NCBI RefSeq assembly: GCF_900103415.1
Contig: NZ_FMXB01000004.1
Coordinates: forward strand, 120,110 to 184,109
Length of the DNA: 64,000 nucleotides
From: Methanobrevibacter millerae
Lineage (GTDB): Archaea; Methanobacteriota; Methanobacteria; Methanobacteriales; Methanobacteriaceae
Direction of reading: 5' to 3'
Under the pieces are notes generated by a model. That model saw only the letters and a program-made list of their open reading frames with translations. It was not told the origin of the DNA and ran no database searches. Both the position numbers and the translations under genes were made by a program. Numbering within the stretch: position 1 is the stretch's first letter; each line of letters opens with the position of its first letter. Shown one piece after another: positions 34,533-44,698 of the stretch.

Positions 34533-35228
34533 TTGACAAGAAAGATAAAAATCATTATAATAATAGCTGTTATTCTGGTAGGAGCTTCATTATTTTTATA
34601 CACAAACTTCAGCGGGAACTCCTCCACCAATAGCGGACACTGGGAAAATGATGTAGGTACCGTCAACAAGACAGTTTACGGAAACGCCAATGCAAAAACG
34701 GAAATGGTTCTGATTGCAGGAATTCATCCAAGAGAACCCTTATCAATCGAACCTGAAATAAAGGCTGCAGAAGAGTTTGCAAAAAACAATGACGTTAAGT
34801 TTACGGTTTATCACGTTAACGTAACCAAAGACGCAACCGATTATGATAAAAGCCGTGAAAACGGTGAAGGCCTGGTTCATGATTTTGTAATGCCTGACGT
34901 TATAAACAATACCCATGCGGATTCCATCATAATCAGCCATTCACACATTGAAGGATACGGTCAAGGATTCTACCTGGCTACACCTGCAATGGACAACGCA
35001 TCAGTTGCAATTGCACAAAAGATTGCTAACGAAAGCAGTTTCAACTACTTCCCAAGAAACACAAGCCAGCCGGTTCAGGCAACATCAGCAAAGCTCGTTT
35101 CAATACCATTGGCTGAAGCGGGAAATCCTACTTTCGTTTATGAAATACCTGAAAACATCACCGATCAGGATTCAACCGACAAGGCCCTTGAGCTTTTCGG
35201 ACTGATGTTTAATATCGTTAAAAAGTAA
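34533..35228 (+). CDS. Membrane-anchored M14-like (zinc carboxypeptidase/deacylase) domain protein
   Basis: A 231-aa protein with an N-terminal anchor (about residues 4-24). The domain carries IAGIHPREPLSIEPE, where H-x2-E matches the zinc motif of M14 carboxypeptidases and succinylglutamate desuccinylase-like enzymes, and ISHSHIEGYG, a likely second His site. The general base Glu would be in FVYEIPENI. It may cut or trim wall or peptide substrates outside the membrane. The start is a TTG at 34533: GGAG lies 8 nt upstream and overlaps the alternative GTG at 34524. Family call is tentative because the domain is short. Confidence 0.55.
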   Translation: MTRKIKIIIIIAVILVGASLFLYTNFSGNSSTNSGHWENDVGTVNKTVYGNANAKTEMVLIAGIHPREPLSIEPEIKAAEEFAKNNDVKFTVYHVNVTKDATDYDKSRENGEGLVHDFVMPDVINNTHADSIIISHSHIEGYGQGFYLATPAMDNASVAIAQKIANESSFNYFPRNTSQPVQATSAKLVSIPLAEAGNPTFVYEIPENITDQDSTDKALELFGLMFNIVKK

Positions 35229-35259
35229 TAGATTTTATTATCTATTACAAATTTTTTTA
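35226..35259. terminator. Bidirectional terminator between convergent genes
   Basis: A perfect 9-bp stem, GTAATAGAT (35226-35234) with ATCTATTAC (35241-35249), lies across both stop regions. A run of T follows on the plus strand (about 35253-35259). Confidence 0.65.
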
Positions 35260-38200
35260 TATTGGCAATATTCACAGTGCTTTCCTTCTTTTGACGGGAA
35301 ATTTTTGCTTATAATATTATCTGCCGTAGCATTTAACTCGTTTAAGACTTCTTTTTCCTTTTCATCGGAAATGTCGATTGAAATCATCTTTTTTGATTTG
35401 ATTGCATAAACATATAACTTTTCAATTTCAACGTCTGAAAACTTCTGGTTTTTATCCTTTAGGGCTGCACGGTATAAATGCAACTGTTTTGAGTACTTAT
35501 CAATGAATTTAGACTCTATTGCAGTGTTTTTATAATCAAGAATTCCGATATTGCCATCCTTGTCCTTAAATATCAAGTCTATGATGCCCGCCATCGAATA
35601 GCTGTCCGTTTTAATGAAGAACAGATATTCGGACTCGATGATTTCAAGATCTCTTCCCTCATGATCATAGTAATGGATTACGTCATGTGTAATCGTTTCA
35701 AGCTTTCTTTTGTAGCGCTCCTCATCCTCAAGCTCCAAAGCGATGTTTGAAGTGTGGAATAATCTGGAAACGATTTTTTTAACACGGTCGTTGCCGATGT
35801 ATGTATTGTTTTCGGCTTTGATTTTTTTATTAATTACTTCCAATGCCTTATGAATGAAAATACCGTCATCCAGCTTGTTCGGATTTGAGGTTCTGAAATC
35901 GACCTCATAGGCCATCCTGTACTTGAAAGGACATTCCAGATAATCTTCCAGGGCAGAAAAGCTCAAAGTAATCAGTTCGGCATCCGCATCTTTTGGAGGC
36001 TTGTCGATAACGTTAATGTCAATGTCATGAGGGTTGATTAACCTGCAGTAATCAAGGTTTTCGTCAATGGCATTCTGAACGCTGTCAGGTCCCTTATTGA
36101 TTGACTTTAAGTAATCCGTATCATCTAAACGATTATAAGCCGTTTCCACTTCAGCTTCACATCCATTAACGATTGATGACAATATCAGCGTGTCCTCTGC
36201 TCTTGTCATTGCAACGTAGATTACGCGCTCCTCTTCCCAGTTGTGCATCTTAAGCTCCTCTTCCTCATCCTCAAAGTTCTTGTATTCAAGACAATCACAT
36301 GGAGTGTAATATACAGGCCTTCCCATCATGTATCCGCTTTCGGGATTCGGATTCCTGTATTTCAGAGGATATCTGTTTTCATTTAAAGAAGCGAGAATTA
36401 CAACCGGAAACTCAAGTCCCTTGGATTTGTGGACTGTCATTATCTGAACGCCCCTTGAATCCTCAACATAGGATGCGTAGCTTTCGATATTCCTGTAAAT
36501 GAACCAGTAGGCTCCCCTGATATCTCGGTCATACATCATGTCCTCATAGCTGTCGAAGGTATTCGTTATGACGGAGAGGTTATTGATCAATTCGCTGTCA
36601 TCATTAATGACGTCAACGCTTAAGCAATCGGTTATTTCAGTTAATAATGTTAAATAAATGTCTAAGATTGTTGGCCTTTCGCTGTATTTAAGGTCTTCAT
36701 CGAAAATGTCTGATTTCAAAGCATTTAGTTTACGGAAGAATTCCAAATCGTTACTATCAGTAACGCCATATTTAACGAGGTTTTCATCGGTTAATACCGG
36801 CTTTTCAACAGTCTTGAATATTTCCTCTAAAATCTCTTCGTCACGGTTGAAAACTCCTGCAAAACTTCTCAATCTGGATTTCTTGCCTGTGAATTTCTCA
36901 TAAGCAACCTTTTCAGCGGCAATCACCTGATTTTCATAATCGTCCTGCAAATCATTTAAAATAGCTTTGGTATCATCTGATAAATCAAATAGCTTCTGCT
37001 CGAAGTTTGCACCTGTGTAAGCCTTCAGGTTAAGCCATTCCTTTTCCCAGCGGGTTAAAATGATTTTATCGGAATCTTCATCCTCAATCAAATGATGCAG
37101 CAATGTCAGAATGGATTTGATTTCATCCTTATCAAACAAATCGTTTCTTCCCTTAATCTGGTAAGGAATGTCATTTTCAGCCAATAGCTCAATTAACGGG
37201 TCAATACAGGATGATGCACCCTTGACTGATCTTGTAAGGATTCCTATTTCATCATAGCTGTTGATTTTGCCGTTATCATACAGATATTTAATGATATTGA
37301 AGATGTTAAGCGCTTCACTTTTATTGTCCGGGTTAATGAGATAGTAAACTTCATTGTTAACGTCACGACCGCATTTGGCTTTCTTTAATGCGGAGTTTTG
37401 TGACTGCTGATGCCTTATGTAATCCTGGCTGATATCGATGATTTCATAGGTTGAGCGATAATTGGTTGGAAGGCTTTTCGGCTCGACATCATCACCATGC
37501 AAATCAGCCAGATAATCGAAATAATTCTCGCTTGAGCCCCTAAAACCGTAAATGCTCTGGTTAATGTCACCTACAACAGTGAATGAATCCGTATTTTCCA
37601 TTAATATCTCAAAGATTTCCATCTGAACCGGATCGGTATCCTGAAACTCATCGATTAAAATGTTTTTAAAGCGCGTTTCCGGGTTTTTCCTCAATATTTC
37701 AAGGGCCTTAACCTGCATATGATTGAAATCGGTAACGTTATACTTATTCAGCAAATCCTTATAAATCTCATATGATTTGGCAATCTGCAGGTATTTCGCA
37801 TTGTACCATGCCTTTTTAAACTCCTCATTTTCACGAACCTCATCGCGCGGGAATGCTCCGTCGTTTTCGGCCATGTATTCATTGACAAAGTGAACGTATT
37901 CATCGCAAACCGGATGGGTATTTTCAATATACTCAACCAGTTTGGGAGTGTCAACCTTGAATGTGCAGTATTCGTTGTATTTGCGGATAACGTCTCCCAC
38001 CTCTCTTTTCGGCAGGTAACACTCACCTACAAAGCCGAGCTCATCAGCATGCTTTCCAATGAACATGTTTATCTTTTCGCCCAGATCATCGTCAATGACG
38101 TCAAAACCGACCGCTCCGCTTTTTTCAAGGATTTTGCTGCAGAATGAATGAATCGTTGATATCTGCATCTTTTTGATGTCAGTGCTTGAAATGTTGTCGT

Positions 38201-38408
38201 CTGCAAGCCTGTCCTGAAGCTCATCGGCGGCCTTTCTGGAAAAGGTAATTATCAGAAGGCTTGAGGGATCTATTCCAACTTCATTTAACAGGTATTTTAC
38301 TCTCTCAATTATTACGCGGGTCTTTCCGGCGCCGGGGCCCGCTTCAACGCTTAAATATTTGTCACCAGTGTATGTTACTACGCTTTCTTGTTCGGGATTC
38401 AATTGCAT
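35238..38408 (-). CDS. UvrD/AddA-like helicase fused to a Fe-S PD-(D/E)XK nuclease
   Basis: A 1056-aa superfamily 1A helicase. The Q motif is LNPEQ (3-7), Walker A is GPGAGKTR (24-31), and motif II is DEFQDTDPVQ (253-262). Motif III-IV includes VVGDINQSIYGFRG, and motif V-VI includes VMTVHKSKGLEFPVV and ERVIYVAMTRAEDTL. The C-terminus is a Cas4/AddB-type nuclease: GIIDLIF and ILDYKN catalytic blocks (~940-957), and four Cys placed as in Fe-S nucleases (C826, C1045, C1048, C1054). It probably processes DNA double-strand ends, like AddAB but in one chain; no AddB partner is adjacent. It may also be named a PD-(D/E)XK-containing Rep helicase. Confidence 0.9.
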   Translation of the reverse strand: MQLNPEQESVVTYTGDKYLSVEAGPGAGKTRVIIERVKYLLNEVGIDPSSLLIITFSRKAADELQDRLADDNISSTDIKKMQISTIHSFCSKILEKSGAVGFDVIDDDLGEKINMFIGKHADELGFVGECYLPKREVGDVIRKYNEYCTFKVDTPKLVEYIENTHPVCDEYVHFVNEYMAENDGAFPRDEVRENEEFKKAWYNAKYLQIAKSYEIYKDLLNKYNVTDFNHMQVKALEILRKNPETRFKNILIDEFQDTDPVQMEIFEILMENTDSFTVVGDINQSIYGFRGSSENYFDYLADLHGDDVEPKSLPTNYRSTYEIIDISQDYIRHQQSQNSALKKAKCGRDVNNEVYYLINPDNKSEALNIFNIIKYLYDNGKINSYDEIGILTRSVKGASSCIDPLIELLAENDIPYQIKGRNDLFDKDEIKSILTLLHHLIEDEDSDKIILTRWEKEWLNLKAYTGANFEQKLFDLSDDTKAILNDLQDDYENQVIAAEKVAYEKFTGKKSRLRSFAGVFNRDEEILEEIFKTVEKPVLTDENLVKYGVTDSNDLEFFRKLNALKSDIFDEDLKYSERPTILDIYLTLLTEITDCLSVDVINDDSELINNLSVITNTFDSYEDMMYDRDIRGAYWFIYRNIESYASYVEDSRGVQIMTVHKSKGLEFPVVILASLNENRYPLKYRNPNPESGYMMGRPVYYTPCDCLEYKNFEDEEEELKMHNWEEERVIYVAMTRAEDTLILSSIVNGCEAEVETAYNRLDDTDYLKSINKGPDSVQNAIDENLDYCRLINPHDIDINVIDKPPKDADAELITLSFSALEDYLECPFKYRMAYEVDFRTSNPNKLDDGIFIHKALEVINKKIKAENNTYIGNDRVKKIVSRLFHTSNIALELEDEERYKRKLETITHDVIHYYDHEGRDLEIIESEYLFFIKTDSYSMAGIIDLIFKDKDGNIGILDYKNTAIESKFIDKYSKQLHLYRAALKDKNQKFSDVEIEKLYVYAIKSKKMISIDISDEKEKEVLNELNATADNIISKNFPSKEGKHCEYCQYKKICNR

Positions 38409-38510
38409 GGTTATTAATTTGTATATATTATGATTTAAAATTTTACCAAAACACTAAGTTTTTATAATTTCAAAAACATACTAAAAAACAATTTAAAAGG
38501 ACTGTTTAAG

Positions 38511-39221
38511 ATGTTAAGTATTAATCAATGTTATCTGGATTTTGTTAATAAAATATTAAAAGAAGGAAAGGAAACCTATAAGGACAGCAATCATCATTTA
38601 AAGGAAAGTTTAGGAAACTTCTACATTATAGATGACCCATTGGACTTGAAATTCAGGGCCAAATATCAGAATTACACTACAGACATGATGCTTGCAGACA
38701 TCAAATCCGGAAGGTTTGACATGGAAGCCTGCCCTATCAAAAGCGATGCACTATATGAATACGTCAGGTCAGTAGAAGACCCTGAAATCATCAACAACAC
38801 CCAGGGATTCGTCTACACCTATCCTAACCGTATCTTTGCGCATTTTGATGTGGATCAGTTTGAAAGCATGAAAAAAAGGATATTGACCGCTACAGGATCA
38901 AACCGTGCAGTTGCAGTTACGATAAACCCTATTGAAGATGCCGAAGAGGAAGATATCCCATGTCTGCAGTTCCTGCAGTGCATAGTGCGTGACAATGAAC
39001 TGACAATTCACTGTATCTTCAGAAGCAACGATATTTTCGGCGCATTTTACTCAAACATGTTCTTCATTGCATATCTCGGAATAAAAATGAAAGAGGAAGT
39101 TAATGAAGAGATAATGGGTACGAAACTTAACTTTGGAGGAATCCATTACCACTCCACTTCCGGCCACATCTACAATACCGATTTAAAGGCCGCACGCAAG
39201 TTAATAGCTAACAACAAATAG
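38511..39221 (+). CDS. thyA: Thymidylate synthase, methanogen type
   Basis: A 236-aa protein like the archaeal thymidylate synthases typified by the Methanothermobacter enzyme. It methylates dUMP to dTMP, presumably with a methanopterin-type C1 donor. The catalytic Cys is probably Cys151 in EEDIPCLQFLQ. IFRSNDIFGAFYSN (169-182) matches the RSxD phosphate/dUMP block of ThyA. GGIHYHSTSGHIYNTDL matches the C-terminal H-x-Y block. It is shorter than bacterial ThyA (264 aa), as in this subgroup. Followed by a weak T-rich terminator (39233-39239). Confidence 0.83.
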   Translation: MLSINQCYLDFVNKILKEGKETYKDSNHHLKESLGNFYIIDDPLDLKFRAKYQNYTTDMMLADIKSGRFDMEACPIKSDALYEYVRSVEDPEIINNTQGFVYTYPNRIFAHFDVDQFESMKKRILTATGSNRAVAVTINPIEDAEEEDIPCLQFLQCIVRDNELTIHCIFRSNDIFGAFYSNMFFIAYLGIKMKEEVNEEIMGTKLNFGGIHYHSTSGHIYNTDLKAARKLIANNK

Positions 39222-39238
39222 CTATTCCCTTTCTTTTT

Positions 39239-42200
39239 TTATAAATTAACCGTTACTGTATTGGCACTGTTTAAACCGTTGTATGTGGACGTTATGATAT
39301 ATTCCCCTTTCTGCAGATTGATTTTAAGGCTTGCAACACCATCGATACCTGTAACCCTCTCATAAAACACACCATTGATGTTGAACGTTACGGTCTGTCC
39401 GATGTAAGGATTTCCACGGGCGTCCAAAACCTTCGCCCTGAAGCTTGACCCGTCCTTATACCTCATTGTCAAATCAGAGGTTTCAAGAACGCTTAAAACT
39501 GTTATTTTATTGGAGACTCTTGAATCACCATACTGGGCAGTAATGACATAGGTGCCCGGCTCAAGATTGATGTTGAGGCTTGCAACGCCTTTCGAATCAG
39601 TTATTCTTTCATAAAAGACTCCGTTAATGTTGAACGTTACGGTCTTTCCAGCTTCAGCCTTGCCTGTTTCTGATAAAACCTTTACGCTGTATTTTGAAGT
39701 GTTCCTATAGTATTTTACCAGATCGTGATTATCCGTTAATCTTGAAAGCACTTTAACGTTGGCCGATGCCATTTCACCGGTTTTCGGATTGCTTACGGTT
39801 AATATGTAAGTTCCCGGCTCCAGATTGAGGTTAAGCCTGACAACGCCCTCTGAATTGGTTGTTCTGTCATAAAACACTCCGTTGATGTTCATGCGAACAG
39901 CTGTGTAAGGAACAGTATTTCCTTTGCTGTCTAAAATAGTAGCATAAAACTGCGTGCCGTTTCTGAAGTATTTAACCACGTCATGAGTTATTACTGTCGA
40001 TTTGACCTCGATGCTTCTTGAAACATCACAGGAGGAATGATCGGAATCGCCGTAGTATCTGGCGGTGACAGCGTATTTGCCTGAGTTTAAGTTAATGGCC
40101 AGTGAAGCGTATCCGTCGCTGTCCGTTGTTCTTGAGTACTGCGCTCCCTGAAGTTCAAAAACGATTGCCTTATTGGCTATAGGTTTATTGTTTTCATCAA
40201 CTAATTTAACCTTGAATCTGCTTCCGTCTTTGTAATGCATGATTAAATCATCGGCAATCAGTGAAGAGTCAGTCGAATAAACCGTGAACGAATCGCTTGA
40301 AGATACGGGATAATACCTGTCGTTTCCGGAAAATGACAATACTACATCATAGCTTTTGCCTTTATCAAATACCTTTTGAATCGTGAATGTGGTTGAACCC
40401 TTATTAACGTTAACAGTATAAACAACACCTGAAACCTTCAAATCACCTGTAAATGAAGCGTCTGAAGTGATATGCGCAACAGGCTTTTCACCATACTTGA
40501 CATCATCAACGGTTAATGACACGTTAATCGATGTCTTGCCCGTTATCGTAATCTTTGAATTGGCAGTTGACTGTGAGTACTTATCGGAAGTGAAGGTTGA
40601 TTTCAAATCATGAACGCCAGCATTGGAAAATGAAGTGGTTAAAATCGCAACTCCATTATTAACGTTAACGCTATGGGATTCAGAGCCCAAAAGGAAAACG
40701 ACGTTTCCTTCATTAATGAGGCTTCCCTTATCATCATAGACGTTTGCCACAATATAAATCTTTTCTCCTGCAGAGGCCGTGATGTCGTTTACAACGATTT
40801 TGGAGTCAGTAAAACCATTTACTGTTACCGTTGACTTTGCAGAAGACGTCGAATAGCTGTCACTGGTAAATACCGCACTAACCTCATAAACACCGGATTT
40901 CGAAAATACAGTGCTTAAAACAGCCTGACCATTTGAAACACCAACATCATAGGTTTTGGAATCAACCGTGAAAGAAACTGTACCCTTATTAATAGGATTA
41001 TTAGCAGAATCAGTAACCCTTGCAACGATATTAACATTATCGCCCACATTAACAGCCATATTGTTCAATCGGACATAGGATTCGGGAAGACCCTTAACCG
41101 TTATCGTTGACTTGGCAGAGGAAGTTGAATAGCTGTCGCTTGTAAATACAGCACTAACCTCATAAACACCGGATTTCGAAAATACAGTGCTTAAAACAGC
41201 CTGACCATTTGAAACACCAACATTATATGTTTTGGAATCAACCGTAAATGAAACAGTACCCTTATTAATAGGATTATTAGCAGAATCAGTAACTCTTGCA
41301 ACTATGTTAATATTATCGCCCGCATTAACGGCCATATTGTTCAATCTGATGCTTGAAGCGGGGATTTCGCCGATGTTGACTCTGGCGCTTGTGGATGAAG
41401 AAGCGTACTCATCACCTTCATATGTTAAATAAACATTGGAACTGCGAGGAATAACAACGTTTAAAATAGCCTGACCGTTCATTACTTTAACTATGGCCGT
41501 TATACCATTGATATTGAAGGTAACCTTGCCTGCGCGCACCAAGTCTGCGTTGCTGTCCCTGACGGTAGCGGTTATGGTCACATTGTTATAGGAAGCCGAA
41601 GATGTAACGGATATTGACGTGTCAAGTATCTTCTGGCGAACGTTAATTACTGCTGAAGCGTTTGAAGGATAATACTGCCTTGAAGTAAAATATGCATCAA
41701 TCCCATGATTTCCAACATCTGAATATGAAGTAACAATCGTTGCAGCACCGTTTCTGACTTCAACAGTCTCTTCAAGAGAATCGGTCCTGAAAGTGACGCT
41801 TCCTGAATTTACGGGATTGTTTGATGAATCGTAAACCCTTGCGGTAATGCTTACGTTATCATCAACTCTAGGTGAAACAAAGTCCAAAACGATTCTGGAG
41901 CCTGAAAGGATTAACTCAGCATCAACATTTGAGCTTACAGTTGAAGGATTGTAATGAATACCGTTATAGGTAGCCTTAACTGTGAAATTGCCCCTTCTTG
42001 TAAAAGTATAGTTTAAAACTGCTTTTCCTGAGTTTACGTTAACGACATAGTCCTTTGCGTCAATTGTGAACGTGACGCTTCCGGTAGTTACCCAATGATT
42101 ATGGGCGTCAATGACGTTTGCCGCAATCGAAACAACCTTTCCGACCTCAGCATACAAATCATCCATGTAAATGAAGGTATTCAAGGTATCCAAAGTGGTA

Positions 42201-44608
42201 AATGCCTTGATACATGCCACCTGGGAAATGTAATCGTTTCCTCCATAGGTATAGACGATATCGTATAAATCATTCCAGGTCTTTCCGTCAAGGCTGAAAT
42301 AGGATATTCCAGGCGTATATAAATGCTTGTTTGCGTAAACCGTCTCTGAAACAGGGAAAGTTCCGCTGTTGATTTTAATTGCGATTTCGAAGATGTCTCC
42401 AGTATACAAAGGAATGAACTTGTCCAGCTTGAAGGTGAAATAGCCTGAAGGTGAAGAGCCAGTCTGGGAATATTTCAGTTCATCGTTGACATAGATATGG
42501 GCTTCCCATTCGGTATCAGTCCTGAAATAGGTTGAAAATGCGGCCAAAAGCTCCTCGTCCGTTGCAGAAAAGACGTTCTTGTACCAGATGCTGTCCCTTC
42601 CCGTTACAAAATAATTAGTCATTCCTATGAAATCGTACTGGTAATTCTTGTCCAAATCAACGGTATTGTTTAAAACAAATGTGTATGCGGACTGAGGATT
42701 ACCGATTTCTGCAAACTTGGTGTCATAATATGAAACGTAGAAATATCCGTTTTTACCGTATCTTTCACCCCAGCTGTTTTTACAAATCCATGCGCCGTTT
42801 GCCGGAGGAGTGTTTTTGAAATTGTATTTTGAATAGTCATCATCCCATCCCACAATTAAAACGGCATGATTAACGCTTCCCTTGCCGTCATAGTAATAGG
42901 AATTAGTGTTTTTGGTTAAGTAATTGTCGTCATTGTGCAGGCCTGAAGCCACGCCGCCATATTTCATTATCGCCTTTTTGATTTCGTCATTGTCAGTATA
43001 TGAATTTCTGCCGACGCATAAGATGTCCTGAATGTGGAATATGGAATGCAAGACCGGTGATAATGTCGAATGGTCATCGAACAAATCATCCTCTTCAAGA
43101 ACCGGACCCAGCCAGCTTATGAGGTATCCAACAGCCATCAGGTCGTATCCGCCCATATTGGTGTCGACGTTCCAGCCGTAATCGGAATAAAGACTGATGA
43201 GGTTTTTCATGTTCTCTTCAGACAAGTCATAGGCAACCCCCGTGGTCTTTAAGATGCAGGATTCCAGGGCTCCGATTGCAGAAAATGCCCAGCAGTCCCC
43301 GCTGCTTTCCTGATCTTTAACAGGAGTTACAAAGCCATGATCAACAAGGCTGTAGTATTTTGGGATATTGGTTATTTCGGTGTGGATTTTGTCATTTACA
43401 ATCATGGTGTAGTTTCCATCGCCCAGCCAAGGATTAATCTGGTGGGTAACGTACAAATCATTGCTTACGGATGCCTTATTGTTAATGTAGGTATTTTTCA
43501 TATTTGACGGAATTATATTTAAAATGGAGTAGATTCCGCCCCCGCAAACTTCAGCGGTGTTTGAGACGAATACACAATTTTTAATGTAGTGGTCTGTGGC
43601 ATTGTCGAGAAAGATTCCGCCTCCGTTTTTGCCGTGGTTCTTTTCAAAACGAGAGTTGTCAACATAGAACTTTCCATACAGTGAATAAATCGCTCCTCCC
43701 CTGTAGGAGGCATTATTTCCATAGAATCTTGAATTTGTAATTACAGTAACCGAATTCAAATCGCAGATGGCTCCTCCGAACTGGCCGAAGGAATTGATGA
43801 AGTCTGAATTGGAAATCGTTACGTTCGCATTCTTAAAGTATATTGCGCCGCCCGCATCATTAATGGATTTGTCATTGATGAAAGTGGAATCTATGATGTC
43901 TATTCTTGAATTGTCGCTTGCAGCTATCGCTCCACCGTAATTGTAGGCGACGTTTGACTCAAAAGTTGTATTGACGACTTTCAAATGTCCGTGGGTCATG
44001 TAGATGGCACCGCCGTACATCGCGTAATTGTTCCGGACAATACAGTTAGTCAAGTAAAGATATGGGTCGTAATGCTCGCCCGGATTATATATGGCACCTC
44101 CGAAGGAATGGTTATACTGATCTGTGATGCTTGCATTTGCATCTTCTAAAATTACATTTTCAATGTCTATTGTTCCGTGATTGATGATGTTAACACCGGA
44201 CAGCGTTAAATCAGATAAAGTGAAATGTCTAATGGTCAGGGCATGGTGGCTTCTAACTATCGTGTCCTGCATGCCTGAACCGTGTACAGTTAAATTGGTA
44301 TATTGCATTGAAGGAAATGTTTCAAAGAGGTATTCGCCGTTTGCCAAATGGATAACTCCATTATCACGAATGTATTCCTGTTTCAGCTCATTATAGGGAT
44401 TTTCCTTTGAGCCGTCACCGCCGTCGGGAGCGGATGAATCGAAATATACCTCATTTAAATTTCTCAATAATATCTCCTCTTCCTCAACAACCCTGGACAT
44501 GACGTTCGTCTGGTCAACGCACTCATAAGCTACCGTTGAAGGGAGTATAACAATAAATAATAAAAATACCGATATAATCAGTAGGGATATTTTAGATTTA
44601 TTGAACAA
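39239..44608 (-). CDS. Giant adhesin-like protein with papain-like protease domain (ALP2)
   Basis: A 1789-aa secreted protein. A signal peptide covers residues 1-26. Residues ~55-390 are a beta-helix with GGAIY/FxxN repeats. Residues ~405-650 are a C1 (papain) domain with a full triad: Cys439 (SSGDCWAF), His581 (SVNHAVLIVGW), Asn611 (CKNSWGERYG). A linker domain precedes some six Ig-like domains (~820-1440); two of these are near-identical. Four copies of the shared ~85-aa Ig module end the chain. The start is TTG, supported by a perfect GGAGG 7-8 nt upstream. It probably processes itself or other surface proteins, or host peptides. No anchor is seen. Confidence 0.88.
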   Translation of the reverse strand: MFNKSKISLLIISVFLLFIVILPSTVAYECVDQTNVMSRVVEEEEILLRNLNEVYFDSSAPDGGDGSKENPYNELKQEYIRDNGVIHLANGEYLFETFPSMQYTNLTVHGSGMQDTIVRSHHALTIRHFTLSDLTLSGVNIINHGTIDIENVILEDANASITDQYNHSFGGAIYNPGEHYDPYLYLTNCIVRNNYAMYGGAIYMTHGHLKVVNTTFESNVAYNYGGAIAASDNSRIDIIDSTFINDKSINDAGGAIYFKNANVTISNSDFINSFGQFGGAICDLNSVTVITNSRFYGNNASYRGGAIYSLYGKFYVDNSRFEKNHGKNGGGIFLDNATDHYIKNCVFVSNTAEVCGGGIYSILNIIPSNMKNTYINNKASVSNDLYVTHQINPWLGDGNYTMIVNDKIHTEITNIPKYYSLVDHGFVTPVKDQESSGDCWAFSAIGALESCILKTTGVAYDLSEENMKNLISLYSDYGWNVDTNMGGYDLMAVGYLISWLGPVLEEDDLFDDHSTLSPVLHSIFHIQDILCVGRNSYTDNDEIKKAIMKYGGVASGLHNDDNYLTKNTNSYYYDGKGSVNHAVLIVGWDDDYSKYNFKNTPPANGAWICKNSWGERYGKNGYFYVSYYDTKFAEIGNPQSAYTFVLNNTVDLDKNYQYDFIGMTNYFVTGRDSIWYKNVFSATDEELLAAFSTYFRTDTEWEAHIYVNDELKYSQTGSSPSGYFTFKLDKFIPLYTGDIFEIAIKINSGTFPVSETVYANKHLYTPGISYFSLDGKTWNDLYDIVYTYGGNDYISQVACIKAFTTLDTLNTFIYMDDLYAEVGKVVSIAANVIDAHNHWVTTGSVTFTIDAKDYVVNVNSGKAVLNYTFTRRGNFTVKATYNGIHYNPSTVSSNVDAELILSGSRIVLDFVSPRVDDNVSITARVYDSSNNPVNSGSVTFRTDSLEETVEVRNGAATIVTSYSDVGNHGIDAYFTSRQYYPSNASAVINVRQKILDTSISVTSSASYNNVTITATVRDSNADLVRAGKVTFNINGITAIVKVMNGQAILNVVIPRSSNVYLTYEGDEYASSSTSARVNIGEIPASSIRLNNMAVNAGDNINIVARVTDSANNPINKGTVSFTVDSKTYNVGVSNGQAVLSTVFSKSGVYEVSAVFTSDSYSTSSAKSTITVKGLPESYVRLNNMAVNVGDNVNIVARVTDSANNPINKGTVSFTVDSKTYDVGVSNGQAVLSTVFSKSGVYEVSAVFTSDSYSTSSAKSTVTVNGFTDSKIVVNDITASAGEKIYIVANVYDDKGSLINEGNVVFLLGSESHSVNVNNGVAILTTSFSNAGVHDLKSTFTSDKYSQSTANSKITITGKTSINVSLTVDDVKYGEKPVAHITSDASFTGDLKVSGVVYTVNVNKGSTTFTIQKVFDKGKSYDVVLSFSGNDRYYPVSSSDSFTVYSTDSSLIADDLIMHYKDGSRFKVKLVDENNKPIANKAIVFELQGAQYSRTTDSDGYASLAINLNSGKYAVTARYYGDSDHSSCDVSRSIEVKSTVITHDVVKYFRNGTQFYATILDSKGNTVPYTAVRMNINGVFYDRTTNSEGVVRLNLNLEPGTYILTVSNPKTGEMASANVKVLSRLTDNHDLVKYYRNTSKYSVKVLSETGKAEAGKTVTFNINGVFYERITDSKGVASLNINLEPGTYVITAQYGDSRVSNKITVLSVLETSDLTMRYKDGSSFRAKVLDARGNPYIGQTVTFNINGVFYERVTGIDGVASLKINLQKGEYIITSTYNGLNSANTVTVNL
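40815..41346 (-). repeat. 276-bp tandem duplication inside ALP2
   Basis: Two adjacent 92-codon units with almost identical DNA and protein (core RLNNMAVN.GDN.NIVARVT). For example CATAAACACCGGATTTCGAA occurs at 40885 and 41161, 276 bp apart. The low divergence marks a recent duplication of an Ig-like domain. Confidence 0.9.
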
Positions 44609-44698
44609 TTTGTGTCCTCCTTTATATAGTAAAGGTATGTTTGTACCTCATCATATATAAAAGAACACTATAGAAAAAAAGAATTGAAAAAGTATAAA

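Noticed and set aside
39239..44608. Pseudomurein endoisopeptidase identity for the protease domain
   Set aside because: The domain has the papain order Cys, His, Asn with CWAF and NSWG blocks, and no pseudomurein-binding repeats are seen.
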